From Bacteroidota bacterium (GTDB lineage Bacteria; Bacteroidota; Bacteroidia; AKYH767-A; 2013-40CM-41-45), in the NCBI GenBank assembly GCA_026391945.1, contig JAPLDA010000016.1, positions 1 to 64,000 on the forward strand: a stretch of DNA of 64,000 nt, read 5' to 3'. A model generated the notes under the pieces. The model made no database searches. It was given only the letters and a program-made list of their open reading frames with translations, and was not told the DNA's origin. Positions 33,208 through 42,004 of the stretch are shown in pieces. Each line of letters opens with the position of its first letter. Position 1 is the stretch's first letter. The translations under genes and the position numbers were made by a program.

Positions 33208-33647
33208 GAAAATAAAAAAAGGTTACACTCTTTTGTAAAATTATTTTTTTAACAATTGCCTGTTCATTTCGCGCGTGCATTCCGGCAACTTTTTTTTTCG
33301 CGGAACCTGCAACTATTTTTTTTTAAGATTTTTTTGCAGACTCTTGAAACACGCTTCCATGGCTGAATTCAAAGGATCGCATTTTTTTCAGAGCAGTGCG
33401 AAAAGAAAAAACACGATCGCAAAATCAGTCAGAAGTTTTTTTTCAAAATCATTTTCGGGAACCAAATTGTTTATAACTCTGTCCGGATTTTTTTGGGGAC
33501 GAAGCCCTGATTTGCAAAAGTGCGGGATTGTTTTACCTCCCCGCACCATCTTCACCGGAAAAAAAAAGCATGAAAGAGTCCATCATGATCTGCAAACTGT
33601 TTCGTTTCCCTATCTTGTCATCGTTAGTTACTGAAACAATAATTTAA
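33208..33647. other. Gene-free, T-rich gap
   Basis: About 440 nt hold no gene that I can support. Several runs of seven or more T or A are present (33242-33249, 33289-33297, 33315-33323). A 119-codon plus-strand frame (33275-33634) has a composition like the poly-T background and no recognisable product, and I leave it out. I see no structured RNA. Confidence 0.5.
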
Positions 33648-33655
33648 TATTTTTG
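33648..33655 (+). promoter_or_regulatory. -7 box (TATTTTTG) of the histidine kinase gene
   Basis: TATTTTTG fits TANNTTTG and lies 34 nt before the ATG at 33690. The -33 match is weak. Confidence 0.5.
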
Positions 33656-33689
33656 AAGGGGCTATATCATCAACCTTCTCCCGCAAAAC

Positions 33690-35717
33690 ATGTTTTCAGA
33701 CTTCGAGGAAAAAATTAAAAACAAAGGGCTGAGCAATCTCCGTTCCCTGAGTGTATTCACCGCCATGATTGTGACGGCCCTCGGTTTTGTTTTTGAAATC
33801 ACTTACCTCGACATATACATTCTCTGGAGCGGACTGGGAGTTTCCATGCTGTTTACTTCCAATTATTATTTTTCCTACAGGAGCCGGTTTTACAAAACTC
33901 ATTTTACCAACATCACGTACGCTTCAGTCTTCGTCCTGCATTTCTGGGAGGTTTATGTGGCCTACATGCGCGGGTTCGAACTTGCCTTTCTTCCACCGGT
34001 AGCATTATCGATTTTTATCTTTTCCCTGGTTTTCGGAAAATTCTCAAAAAGCCTCGTCTTTATTTTTACGGTCACCACGTTCATGCTGGTCATGATGATC
34101 ACCACCCATCACTGGCAAACCAATTATGTGATCGCCATCGCCACACTTTATTCTGGAGCTCTCCTTGCGTATTTCATTTTGCAGAGGAAAAATGAGTACC
34201 ATCTTGAAATTTATAACCGCGACAAGAAGTACATCGCCCTGGTTGAAAACATGAACAGCGGACTGATTTATATTGACCAGGACAACCATTTCATTTTCGT
34301 GAACGATAAATTCTGCAAGATCACCGGGTTCAGCAGCGATGAGATTCTCGGAAAAAACATCCTCGATTTTTTTATCACGGAAAACAAGGATACACCCGCG
34401 GTGAAATTCTTCCAGGAACTCAGTGATGGCATCCGTGCCAGGCACGAATGTGAAATGGTAAGGAAGAACAACGATGCCATCTGGGTCCAGATGTCGGGAT
34501 CCCCTTTCTATAATGACAACGGGAAACGAAACGGTTCCATGGTGGTGTTCGCCGACATCACCGATTTAAAAGTCACGCAGGAGCGGCTGAAAAAACGTGA
34601 AGAAGGTTACCGGACCTTCATTGATCAAAGCGCCGTGGGAATCTGGAGGGCAGAATACAAACCACCGATTCCGGTTAACCTTCCTGTACAGAAACAGGTG
34701 GATCTTTTGCTGAACACAGGATACATTTCCGAATGCAATGAGTTCATGGCGCAGATGTACGGCTATCACCGTTCGTCAGAATTAATCGGCAGGCGGATTA
34801 AAGATTTCTATTACGTCGAAAATAATTTTGATGAAGAAAAAACAAATGAGTTCCTGTCCTCTTATGTTAAAAACAGTTACCGAATCAGCAACGCGGAATC
34901 AAAAGAACTCGACAAAGACGGGAACATCCGTTACATCCTGAACAACAACATCGGCATCATCGAAGAAGGTTGCCTCGTGAGAACATGGGGAGTTCAGACG
35001 GATATCACCGACCGGAAACGGACAGAACGTGAATTGTCAGAAACCAACCAGGAACTGGATACTTTTTTCTATAAAGCATCACACGATCTCAAAGGACCGC
35101 TGGCCAGTGTGATGGGAATTGTAAATCTTGCCAGGCTGGAAAACCAGGATCAGCTGATCGAAAAATATTTTGGCATGGTTGAAAGCAGCGTGAAGCGGCT
35201 TGATGAAACACTCCTTGACCTGATTGAACTGGCGCGCACCAGGAAAGGAACCAGCAAACTGAGTGTGATCAACGTGAAAGGCCTTGTTGATGAAATCCTG
35301 AATTCACTGAGGCACGTTTCAAATTTTGGAAAAATAAATTTCGAAATTAAAGTCGACACCGCCATCGAAATCACCTCCGACAAGGTATTGATGTTGTCTG
35401 TTTTCCAGAACCTCATTCACAATGCCATCAACTACTGCAACCAGCAAAGTCCGTGGATTAAAATTACGGTAAAGGAAACGGAACAGGGCATCGACCTGGA
35501 AATAGCCGACAACGGAAAGGGAATTGCCGAAGGTGTGAAGAGTAAGGTGTTTGAAATGTTTTACCGCGGGCATCCCGATTCAAGCGGATCGGGGCTTGGT
35601 TTGTTCATCGTAAAAAACGCTTTGGAAAAAATGCATGGAAAAATTCACTTTGACAGCGAGAGCGGGAAAGGAACTGTTTTCTATGTTTCGATTCCCAATG
35701 CTCTTGTGGAAGCATAA
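33690..35717 (+). CDS. PAS-domain sensor histidine kinase
   Basis: This 675-residue kinase has about five to six membrane helices (20-162) without a large periplasmic loop, then two PAS domains (about 180-292, with SGLIYIDQDNHFIFVNDKFC, and about 305-442). The dimerisation domain has the phospho-acceptor H465 in YKASHDLKGPLASV, and the ATPase domain carries the N box (QNLIHNAINYC), G1 (IADNGKGI) and G2 (GSGLGLFIV) motifs. No response regulator is next to it, so it is an orphan kinase; its input is probably the membrane or a bound cofactor. mce follows 24 nt later and may be cotranscribed. Confidence 0.93.
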   Translation: MFSDFEEKIKNKGLSNLRSLSVFTAMIVTALGFVFEITYLDIYILWSGLGVSMLFTSNYYFSYRSRFYKTHFTNITYASVFVLHFWEVYVAYMRGFELAFLPPVALSIFIFSLVFGKFSKSLVFIFTVTTFMLVMMITTHHWQTNYVIAIATLYSGALLAYFILQRKNEYHLEIYNRDKKYIALVENMNSGLIYIDQDNHFIFVNDKFCKITGFSSDEILGKNILDFFITENKDTPAVKFFQELSDGIRARHECEMVRKNNDAIWVQMSGSPFYNDNGKRNGSMVVFADITDLKVTQERLKKREEGYRTFIDQSAVGIWRAEYKPPIPVNLPVQKQVDLLLNTGYISECNEFMAQMYGYHRSSELIGRRIKDFYYVENNFDEEKTNEFLSSYVKNSYRISNAESKELDKDGNIRYILNNNIGIIEEGCLVRTWGVQTDITDRKRTERELSETNQELDTFFYKASHDLKGPLASVMGIVNLARLENQDQLIEKYFGMVESSVKRLDETLLDLIELARTRKGTSKLSVINVKGLVDEILNSLRHVSNFGKINFEIKVDTAIEITSDKVLMLSVFQNLIHNAINYCNQQSPWIKITVKETEQGIDLEIADNGKGIAEGVKSKVFEMFYRGHPDSSGSGLGLFIVKNALEKMHGKIHFDSESGKGTVFYVSIPNALVEA

Positions 35718-35741
35718 GTTCACCTGTATTAAATCATTCGC

Positions 35742-36143
35742 ATGTTAAAGATAGAACACATCGGAATTGCTGTCAGGAACCTGGAAACAGCAAACAAACT
35801 TTTTTCCATTCTCCTGAACACAGAAGTCTACAAAGAAGAAACGGTTGAATCGGAGGGCGTGATGACTTCCTTCTTAAAGACCGGCGAAACGAAAATTGAA
35901 TTGCTCCAGGCCACCGGTGAGCAAAGCCCGGTTTCAAAATTCATAGAGAAAAAAGGGGAAGGCATTCATCACATCGCGTTTGAAGTGGAGAATATTAAAG
36001 ATGCGATGAAACGACTGAAGGAATCTGGTTTTATTTTGCTTTCGGAAGAACCCAGGGTTGGAGCAGATAACAAACTGGTTTGTTTCCTTCATCCGAAATC
36101 TACCAATGGAGTACTGGTGGAAATTTGCCAGGAGAGAAAATGA
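35742..36143 (+). CDS. mce: Methylmalonyl-CoA epimerase
   Basis: The enzyme converts (2R)- and (2S)-methylmalonyl-CoA, linking propionyl-CoA to succinyl-CoA. The 133-residue protein has the vicinal oxygen chelate fold: LKIEHIGIAVRNLE with metal ligand H6, FLKTGETKIELLQ, GIHHIAFEV with a second His, and GVLVEICQ with the Glu ligand near the end. The biotin carrier at 49551-50048 might serve the carboxylase of the same route, but mutase and carboxylase genes are not in the window. Confidence 0.93.
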   Translation: MLKIEHIGIAVRNLETANKLFSILLNTEVYKEETVESEGVMTSFLKTGETKIELLQATGEQSPVSKFIEKKGEGIHHIAFEVENIKDAMKRLKESGFILLSEEPRVGADNKLVCFLHPKSTNGVLVEICQERK

Positions 36144-36168
36144 TCAATAGAAACCGAATACTGGGTTT

Positions 36169-36801
36169 TTATTTCAGCGACGATAAAATGTCATCAAGCC
36201 TTTTTCCTTTTTCGAAATAAAAGGTTTGGAGTCCTGTTTTTTTTGCTCCTTCGATGTGCTGGAAAGAATCATCCACAAACAACGTTTCCATGGCGTCAAG
36301 GTTATTTTCCTGCATGACGTGATAAAAAATTTCAGCATCCGGTTTTCTCATTTGGAGATGATGAGAAAGATACACTTTATCAAAAACCTTCTCCAGCACG
36401 TTCTCACCGAACTGTTCCCGGATCATCCGGCTGAAAGCCCGTTCGTGAATTTCATTGGTATTGCTGAGTAAAAACAAACGGTAGCGTCCTTTCAGCGATT
36501 CGATAAAACGGATATTCTTTTCCGGAAGATCCAGAAGCGTGGAATTCCAGGCATGATCAACCTGTTCATCAGAAAGCATGACGTTGGAAACATCCCTGAT
36601 CCGGTTGCGAAACGATGCAGGTGAAATCAGTCCTTTTTCCATGTCATCGAAAAAATGATCCTGAACCAGTCCGGTACAGAGTTCTTCAAAATTCAAAACT
36701 CCAAGATGATGAAATGCTTCGACGGTCAGGAGAAAATCAATGTTGATGATGACTCCGCCGAAATCAAAAATGATATTTTTAATCTGATGTTTGTCTTTCA
36801 T
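36169..36801 (-). CDS. HAD family hydrolase (HAD-IA)
   Basis: This 210-residue soluble phosphatase-like enzyme has motif I in IIFDFGGVIINI (nucleophile D13, with Gly at the usual second-Asp site as in YihX-like proteins), a helical cap (about 20-95), motif II Ser/Thr in LFLLSNTNEIHE, motif III Lys in RKPDAEIF, and motif IV in TLFVDDSFQHIEGA. It is of the YihX-like group, which acts on small sugar phosphates. The substrate is unknown. It lies downstream of the tRNA gene on the same strand, separated by the terminator 36813-36840. Confidence 0.9.
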   Translation of the reverse strand: MKDKHQIKNIIFDFGGVIINIDFLLTVEAFHHLGVLNFEELCTGLVQDHFFDDMEKGLISPASFRNRIRDVSNVMLSDEQVDHAWNSTLLDLPEKNIRFIESLKGRYRLFLLSNTNEIHERAFSRMIREQFGENVLEKVFDKVYLSHHLQMRKPDAEIFYHVMQENNLDAMETLFVDDSFQHIEGAKKTGLQTFYFEKGKRLDDILSSLK

Positions 36802-36812
36802 CCGCTAAAATG

Positions 36813-36840
36813 AAAGTTGTCGCCGGGTGGCGACAACTTT
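36813..36840 (-). terminator. Hairpin after the tRNA gene
   Basis: A 12-bp perfect stem (AAAGTTGTCGCC / GGCGACAACTTT) with a 4-nt loop starts 3 nt after the tRNA 3' end on the minus strand and is followed by CATTTTAG. The T content is poor, but the stem is strong. Confidence 0.75.
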
Positions 36841-36843
36841 GCG

Positions 36844-36917
36844 TGGGCCTACTTGGGCTCGAACCAAGGACCAACTGATTATGAGTCAGCTACTCTAACC
36901 AACTGAGCTATAGGCCC
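36844..36917 (-). tRNA. tRNA with CAT anticodon (tRNA-Met, possibly tRNA-Ile2)
   Basis: The 74-nt minus-strand sequence folds as a full cloverleaf: acceptor GGGCCTA/TAGGCCC with discriminator A, D arm GCTCAGTTGGTTAGAGTAGC, anticodon arm GCTGA-CTCATAA-TCAGT, and T arm with TTCGAGCC. CCA is not encoded. The anticodon is CAT. It lacks the features of the initiator (no unpaired 1-72 end, no three-GC anticodon stem), so it is either elongator Met or the Ile(AUA) tRNA changed by TilS to lysidine; the CTCATAA loop allows both. Confidence 0.92.
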
Positions 36918-36941
36918 GCTTTCTCTCTTATCAAGAGGATG

Positions 36942-36973
36942 CAAATGTATTTTTTATGGCTGATGTAACCAAA
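36942..36973 (-). promoter_or_regulatory. tRNA promoter TTTG-N20-TACATTTG
   Basis: On the minus strand TTTG (36973-36970) and TACATTTG (36949-36942) are 20 nt apart, and the tRNA 5' end follows 24 nt later. Confidence 0.75.
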
Positions 36974-37109
36974 CGAAAATAAAATCCTTTTTTTCTTTCC
37001 GCTATGAGAAGCGTGGGTTGATCCGGGCAATCCTTTTACCGGCAACCTTTTTGGCACAATAGTTTCTTTCGGGCCGGATCTTTATCTTCACCTCCAAAAT
37101 CATTCACTC

Positions 37110-37787
37110 ATGAAAAACATGCTCATCCTCTCCTTTGTCCTTCTTACATCTGCATCTTTTGCACAGGGGAAAAAACCGGGTGCCATTCAGAAACTTGCTT
37201 CCAAACAGGACCGTGTAATCCTGAACCTGAACTGGGATAACTGGCTGAACACTTCCACCGGCGTGGATGTGAAAGCCTTTCGCTCACGTGGTTTCAGTTT
37301 CTTTTTTATGAATGAAAAACCATTTGGCCAGGGAAATGTTGCGCTTGCCTGGGGACTCGGCTTCAGTTCACAGAATGTACACAGCAACACGTTTCCTGAA
37401 TACAATGCGGATCAATCAAAAACTTTCCTCGCACCTTTTCCTGACAGCGTTCATTACGACCTGAACAAACTATCGTGTAATTTTATTGATGCTGCTCTTG
37501 AACTTCGTCTTCGTACCAATGAAAATGAAAACCGGAAGCGTTTTAAATTTTCAGCCGGCATCAAAGGCGGATACCTAGTGCAAAGCCATACTAAATTCGA
37601 AGACAGCAACACCAAAATTAAAACGTACGACATCAGGAACCTGAATAAATTCCAATATGGTGTCATTGCCCGGATCGGTTACGGCAAATGGGGTGTGAGC
37701 GGGTATTATTCCCTCGTCAATCTTTTCAGCAATGGCAAAGGCCCTGATGTAGTTCCTGTTTCCATTGGTATTTCACTTGCACTTTAA
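37110..37787 (+). CDS. Outer-membrane beta-barrel protein
   Basis: This 225-residue protein has a signal peptide (KNMLILSFVLLTSASFAQ) and then alternating strands with aromatic ends (VALAWGLGFSSQNVH, FSAGIKGGYLVQSHTKF, YGVIARIGYGKWGVSGYYSL), ending in VSIGISLAL, which fits an 8- to 10-strand outer-membrane barrel of the PorT/OmpW-like general class. The function is not known. It is convergent with the membrane protein at 37809, with a gap of 21 nt and no obvious terminator. Confidence 0.78.
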   Translation: MKNMLILSFVLLTSASFAQGKKPGAIQKLASKQDRVILNLNWDNWLNTSTGVDVKAFRSRGFSFFFMNEKPFGQGNVALAWGLGFSSQNVHSNTFPEYNADQSKTFLAPFPDSVHYDLNKLSCNFIDAALELRLRTNENENRKRFKFSAGIKGGYLVQSHTKFEDSNTKIKTYDIRNLNKFQYGVIARIGYGKWGVSGYYSLVNLFSNGKGPDVVPVSIGISLAL

Positions 37788-37808
37788 GAATCTGTTTAAA
37801 AACAGTTT

Positions 37809-38417
37809 CTAAATTCCGAGAAGAAAATACTCGCAAAAAAAACCGACAAAAAATCCGGCATACACCTGCATCGGGTGATGGGCGCCCAACGAAATGCGCG
37901 CTGTTCCTAACAACCCCGCTACAAGAATGGTAACCAGGATCGGGATACGCAGATCCATCAGCAGGTACGTGGACATCCCGAAAAGCATCCCGGTGATTCC
38001 GCCAATGCCAATCATGTGAATGCTGATTTTCCATTTCAGGTTCACCAGAATGGCGATGGCAACGGATGCTGCAGCGCCCAGGATTAAAAAATAAAATATT
38101 TTAGGAAGCACGACCTGCCGCATCATATAATAAGCAACCATCAGCAGGATGACGTTGCTGATAAACGGGATGATTCTTTCCTGCCGCTTTTGCATTTCGA
38201 ACGAACGGATATACCCGCGTGTGATCAGCAGGTAAGAAATCACCACCGGCATGATCAGCGTATTGAAAATAATCACCATGAACAACGCCGCCTTGGAAGT
38301 CGGTGAAGTGGCATAGGCGATGTATGTATTCAGCCGGAAAATCAGCAGCAGCGCATACGTCGGCATCAATACCGGGTGGAGAACGATGGAAAAAAACTGT
38401 GCAAGCCTGCTGTTCAT
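37809..38417 (-). CDS. PAP2-like membrane protein
   Basis: This 202-residue protein has six membrane helices. Near the C-terminus it has ARISLGAHHPMQVYAGFFVG, which resembles the SLGxHxxxQVxxG part of the PAP2/lipid phosphatase signature. The upstream KxxxxxxRP and SGH parts are only weakly present (KISIHMIGIGGITG). It may therefore be a divergent lipid phosphatase or have lost catalysis. It starts 16 nt after the rpoN stop on the same strand and may be translated from the same message. Confidence 0.75.
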   Translation of the reverse strand: MNSRLAQFFSIVLHPVLMPTYALLLIFRLNTYIAYATSPTSKAALFMVIIFNTLIMPVVISYLLITRGYIRSFEMQKRQERIIPFISNVILLMVAYYMMRQVVLPKIFYFLILGAAASVAIAILVNLKWKISIHMIGIGGITGMLFGMSTYLLMDLRIPILVTILVAGLLGTARISLGAHHPMQVYAGFFVGFFCEYFLLGI

Positions 38418-38432
38418 GATGGGTTGTTCGGT

Positions 38433-39911
38433 CTATAACTGCTTTCTCAGCCGTGCTACCGGGATGGAAAGCATCTCGCGATACTTGGCCACTGTGCGCC
38501 GTGCGATGTTGTATCCCTTTTCATTCAGGAGTTTTGTCAACGCATCATCGGTAACGGGATGACGTTTGTCTTCCGCAGAAATGCAATCGGTGAGAATCTG
38601 TTTTACTTCCTTACTGGAGACTTCTTCACCGCTCTCTGTCTGCATTCCCTCAGAGAAAAAACTTTTCAGGAGGAATGTTCCGAAATGAGTTTGGACGTAT
38701 TTGCTGTTGGCAACACGGGAAACGGTGGAGATGTCCATGTTCACTTTTTCCGCAATGTCGCGGAGAACCATTTTTTTAAGTTTCCTCTGATCGCCGTCAA
38801 TGAAAAACTCGTACTGGTATTCCATGATGGCACGCATGGTTTCCAGCAACGTATGCTGCCGCTGCTTCAGGGCGTCGATGAACCATTTGGCGGCATCCAG
38901 TTTCTGTTTTACAAATTGAATGGCTTCGCGGCTTTGCTTTGTTTTTCCCTTGTCTTTGCTGTAATGATGCAGCATCTCCTTGTAATCGCGGCTGATTTTA
39001 AGTTCAGGAGCATTCCGTGAATTAAGCGTCAGTTCCAGCGATCCGTCGTTATTGGTAATGATGAAATCAGGAATGACATGCTGAATGGATTTCTGTCCGT
39101 CGCTTGCTGTATTTCCCGGGCGCGGGTTGAGTTTGAGAATTTCATTCATCCCGGTTTTCAATTCCGCTTCACTGATATGCATGTCGCGCATGATCTTCTC
39201 ATAATGCTTGCGGGAAAATTCATCCATGTAATCCGAAAGAATTTTTTCAGCCAGCTGAACAGAAGCGCTGTGCTGATTTTTCCTGCTCAACTGGAGCAGT
39301 AAACATTCCCGGAGATTCCGCGCACCGATTCCGGGCGGATCAAGCGACTGGATGTTCTTCAGTATTTTTTCGAGTTCCTCCACGGTGGTGGTGATGTTTT
39401 GTGAAAACAGGAGATCATCCACCACGGCATTCAGATCCCGTCGCACGTACCCGTCGTCGTCGATGCTGCCGATGAGTTGTTCGGCAATATGATACCGGCG
39501 GTCATCAAAATCACATTGGTAAAGTTGTGCAAGAAGCTGATCCTGGAAACTTCCGGAAGTGGTTAATGGAATTTCCCTGCGCTCATCATCAGCAGAAGAA
39601 TTGTTGACGCTTGTCTTGTAATCAGGAATTTCATCTTCATCGAGGTATTCATCCAGGCTGATGTCTTCTTCCTTTTCAGAAAGATCTTCTTCTTCCTCAT
39701 CATCGGCAGTTTCATCTTCTTCTTCGTTCTCCTTGAATTCCTCTTCCTCATTTTCATCGCCCTCATCCAAAGCAGGATTTTCCTGGATCTCTTCTTTAAT
39801 CCGTTGTTCCAGTAAGGAAACAGGAATCTGCAACAGTTTCATCAGCTGAATCTGCTGAGGAGAAAGTTTCTGTTGCAATTTTTGATGCAATCCTAATCGT
39901 TGCGAACTCAT
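38433..39911 (-). CDS. rpoN: RNA polymerase sigma-54 factor
   Basis: Sigma-54 directs polymerase to -24/-12 promoters and needs AAA+ activators. The 492-residue protein has the Gln/Leu-rich region I (LHQKLQQKLSPQQIQLMKLL and IP), a strongly acidic region II (about 50-95, nearly all Glu/Asp), the core-binding domain, the HTH region (DISTVSRVANSKYVQTHFGT) and the RpoN box (IARRTVAKYREML, about 467-479). The -7 type promoter in front of it is at 39955-39962. No activator gene is in the window. Confidence 0.96.
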   Translation of the reverse strand: MSSQRLGLHQKLQQKLSPQQIQLMKLLQIPVSLLEQRIKEEIQENPALDEGDENEEEEFKENEEEDETADDEEEEDLSEKEEDISLDEYLDEDEIPDYKTSVNNSSADDERREIPLTTSGSFQDQLLAQLYQCDFDDRRYHIAEQLIGSIDDDGYVRRDLNAVVDDLLFSQNITTTVEELEKILKNIQSLDPPGIGARNLRECLLLQLSRKNQHSASVQLAEKILSDYMDEFSRKHYEKIMRDMHISEAELKTGMNEILKLNPRPGNTASDGQKSIQHVIPDFIITNNDGSLELTLNSRNAPELKISRDYKEMLHHYSKDKGKTKQSREAIQFVKQKLDAAKWFIDALKQRQHTLLETMRAIMEYQYEFFIDGDQRKLKKMVLRDIAEKVNMDISTVSRVANSKYVQTHFGTFLLKSFFSEGMQTESGEEVSSKEVKQILTDCISAEDKRHPVTDDALTKLLNEKGYNIARRTVAKYREMLSIPVARLRKQL

Positions 39912-39954
39912 TGTTCAGTAAAAAAATGGGATATCAATCCGTTTGTTTCAGCGA

Positions 39955-39962
39955 CAAAAATA
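39955..39962 (-). promoter_or_regulatory. rpoN -7 box (TATTTTTG)
   Basis: On the minus strand TATTTTTG lies 43 nt before the rpoN ATG at 39911 and fits the consensus. Confidence 0.5.
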
Positions 39963-39996
39963 AAAAGAATAACGGGAACGGAATTCGAAAAAAAAT

Positions 39997-41049
39997 TTAC
40001 CATTTGAAAATCCAGGAACTTTTCCCGAGCGCTTTCAGACGATCTGACTCCTGGACAGCTTCCAAACGTGATGCAAACCCTTTGAAACAAACCTTTTTCA
40101 GGTGATCCGACGGATCCAGGATCTTTGATTCCGTAAACCCTTCTGTTTGCAATGACTTCACCATGGATTCGGCATTTTCAAGATACTGAAATGCGCCGGC
40201 GATCACATAATAATTCCCTTCGGGAGAAGCCACGGTCGGTGTCGTTTTCTGAACCGGGTTTATTTCTTCAGGCTTTCCGGGTTCTGCAATGCCAGGGTTG
40301 ATCGCCACAGGCTTTGCAACATACACCGTTTCGACTCGGGAAGGTGAGGCGGTGATCACATTCCCGGGAACCGGCATGGATTCTTTACGAACAGATTCCG
40401 TACTGCTGCCCGCTGAAAAAGGATTCAATGAACCCAGGTCGAACCGATGCGGCGTGATGATGTACAGGTTGAATGAAAACCACAACAAGGTGGATGAAAT
40501 GATGAGTGTGCTGAGTATCCTCTGCTTTGTTTTTTTAGAAATCTTTAAAGCCTGTTTTTCCTGTTTCAAAGAAGGACGTGATGTCATCAGTTCCTTCACC
40601 TGCTTCTCCACTTTTTGCTGCATACCTTCCCGTTTCACCGGGAGAAATTGAACGGGACTCAATCCAAAAGCATCGCGCAGGTAATTGATGTCCTTTTCGG
40701 GATCAAACCGAAGGTTTTTTTCTGCATCGAGCGTAAACGTTCCGATCCGGTCGATGATGAGTTTTTTCCCGGCAGCAAGTTCTTTCTGCCATTCATGCAC
40801 GTGTTGCTCCACGCGGCTCAGCGCATCAGCATAAGAGATTTCCGTAATCCGTGAAATGTGGTTGGCCAGCAGTCCGTCGTTCTGTTTCAGGAAGACATTG
40901 AACGCGATTTTTTTTGACGGCGGAGAAAACACATGCCGCGAAGGATGAATGTTCGCCGGGTTGTAAGAAGCCAGGAAGCCGCCGAATGAAGGCACAATCA
41001 CGCAATCGTGATCATACAATAATTCGCTGATATGTTGTTCCACTTTCAC
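39997..41049 (-). CDS. HU-like (CCDC81-type) and SPOR domain membrane protein
   Basis: The 350-residue protein has two HU-related domains at the N-terminus (about 1-60 and 61-140; the bacterial HU-CCDC81 pattern EQHISELLYDHDCVIVPSFG and LIIDRIGTFTLDAEKNLRFD), a basic stretch (160-176), one membrane helix (178-198), a Pro/Val-rich periplasmic linker, and a C-terminal SPOR domain (about 275-350: NYYVIAGAFQYLENAESMVK). SPOR domains bind denuded glycan at the division site. HU-like domains bind DNA in other proteins, though the CCDC81 type may serve in protein contacts. The protein could link nucleoid or a cytoplasmic partner to the septal wall; this is inference. Confidence 0.87.
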   Translation of the reverse strand: MKVEQHISELLYDHDCVIVPSFGGFLASYNPANIHPSRHVFSPPSKKIAFNVFLKQNDGLLANHISRITEISYADALSRVEQHVHEWQKELAAGKKLIIDRIGTFTLDAEKNLRFDPEKDINYLRDAFGLSPVQFLPVKREGMQQKVEKQVKELMTSRPSLKQEKQALKISKKTKQRILSTLIISSTLLWFSFNLYIITPHRFDLGSLNPFSAGSSTESVRKESMPVPGNVITASPSRVETVYVAKPVAINPGIAEPGKPEEINPVQKTTPTVASPEGNYYVIAGAFQYLENAESMVKSLQTEGFTESKILDPSDHLKKVCFKGFASRLEAVQESDRLKALGKSSWIFKW

Positions 41050-41145
41050 TTTAAAAGATCCCCGCTAATGTAAAATAAAAAATGCAACCGACGGGAAACT
41101 GCAGGGGAAAGTTATGAAGATGAGCATAAAAACTTTTTTAAAAAA

Positions 41146-41886
41146 TCACGCACTTGTTTTTATTTTCAGGAGATCGGCCGGAGTATCGATGGCAATGCTT
41201 TCCAATGAAGTTAACGCCGTATTGATTTTATAACCGTTCTCAATCCACCGCAACTGTTCGAGTGACTCGGCAATTTCAAGTTTCGTTTTGGGAAGCATGG
41301 ATAATTCAAGAAGCATGGGAGCACGGTAACCGTAAATCCCAATGTGCTTGTAATAGATATGCTGCCTCGTCCATTCCTGCTCCGGGTAATTGCGGCAATA
41401 AGGAATGGGAGCGCGGCTGAAATAAATGGCCTCCCGGTTTTTGTTGAGAATCACTTTGGCGTTGTTATGATTGAACAGTTCATCGCCCGATTTTATTTCC
41501 TTGATGAGCGTGGCAATGGATGTTTCCGGCGATTCAAAACAACGGCACAACAGGTCGATTTGTTCCGGGTGAATGTACGGTTCATCACCCTGGATGTTGA
41601 TCACCACATCCCATGAATGATCTTTGTCCATCCCGATGATTTCGGCACAGCGATCGGTTCCGCTCTGAAGATTTGGCGAAGTCATCATCACATTTCCACC
41701 GAACTCCTTCACATGCGCCATGATGCGGTCATCGTCGGTAGCAATCACCACGTGCGACAGGAGGTTTGCCTTGATGCTTTGCTCGTAGACCCGCTGAATC
41801 ATACTCTTCCCGTCGATATCAACCAAAGGTTTACCTGGAAACCGCGTGGATCCGTAACGTGCCGGAATGATTCCGATGATGTTCAT
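41146..41886 (-). CDS. kdsB: 3-deoxy-manno-octulosonate cytidylyltransferase
   Basis: KdsB makes CMP-Kdo, the activated sugar for the inner core of lipopolysaccharide. The 246-residue protein has the nucleotide-binding IPARYGSTRFPGKPL (7-21), a TDD substrate loop at 50-52, QGDEP (99-103) and RWIENGYKI near the end. The length is usual. A -7 box lies at 41915-41922. It stands alone on the minus strand. Confidence 0.96.
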   Translation of the reverse strand: MNIIGIIPARYGSTRFPGKPLVDIDGKSMIQRVYEQSIKANLLSHVVIATDDDRIMAHVKEFGGNVMMTSPNLQSGTDRCAEIIGMDKDHSWDVVINIQGDEPYIHPEQIDLLCRCFESPETSIATLIKEIKSGDELFNHNNAKVILNKNREAIYFSRAPIPYCRNYPEQEWTRQHIYYKHIGIYGYRAPMLLELSMLPKTKLEIAESLEQLRWIENGYKINTALTSLESIAIDTPADLLKIKTSA

Positions 41887-41914
41887 GGCTGTGATTTATA
41901 GAGAGATTGAACAA

Positions 41915-41922
41915 CAAAAATA
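41915..41922 (-). promoter_or_regulatory. kdsB -7 box (TATTTTTG)
   Basis: On the minus strand TATTTTTG ends 28 nt before the kdsB ATG at 41886. No clear -33 box is present. Confidence 0.45.
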
Positions 41923-42004
41923 AATCAATATTGTTATGGCCGTTATTTTTTTTTCAACAATCCGGAAAGTTTTTCAACCAGTATGAACACCGCCGGGCGA
42001 CTCA

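Noticed and set aside
33275-33634. A 119-codon plus-strand frame in the gap before the histidine kinase
   Set aside because: Its composition follows the poly-T background (many Phe/Lys), there is no promoter or recognisable product, and no conserved pattern.
36802-36843. A CCA-less tRNA fragment or second tRNA in the hairpin at 36813-36840
   Set aside because: It is a simple 12-bp stem with a 4-nt loop and no cloverleaf.
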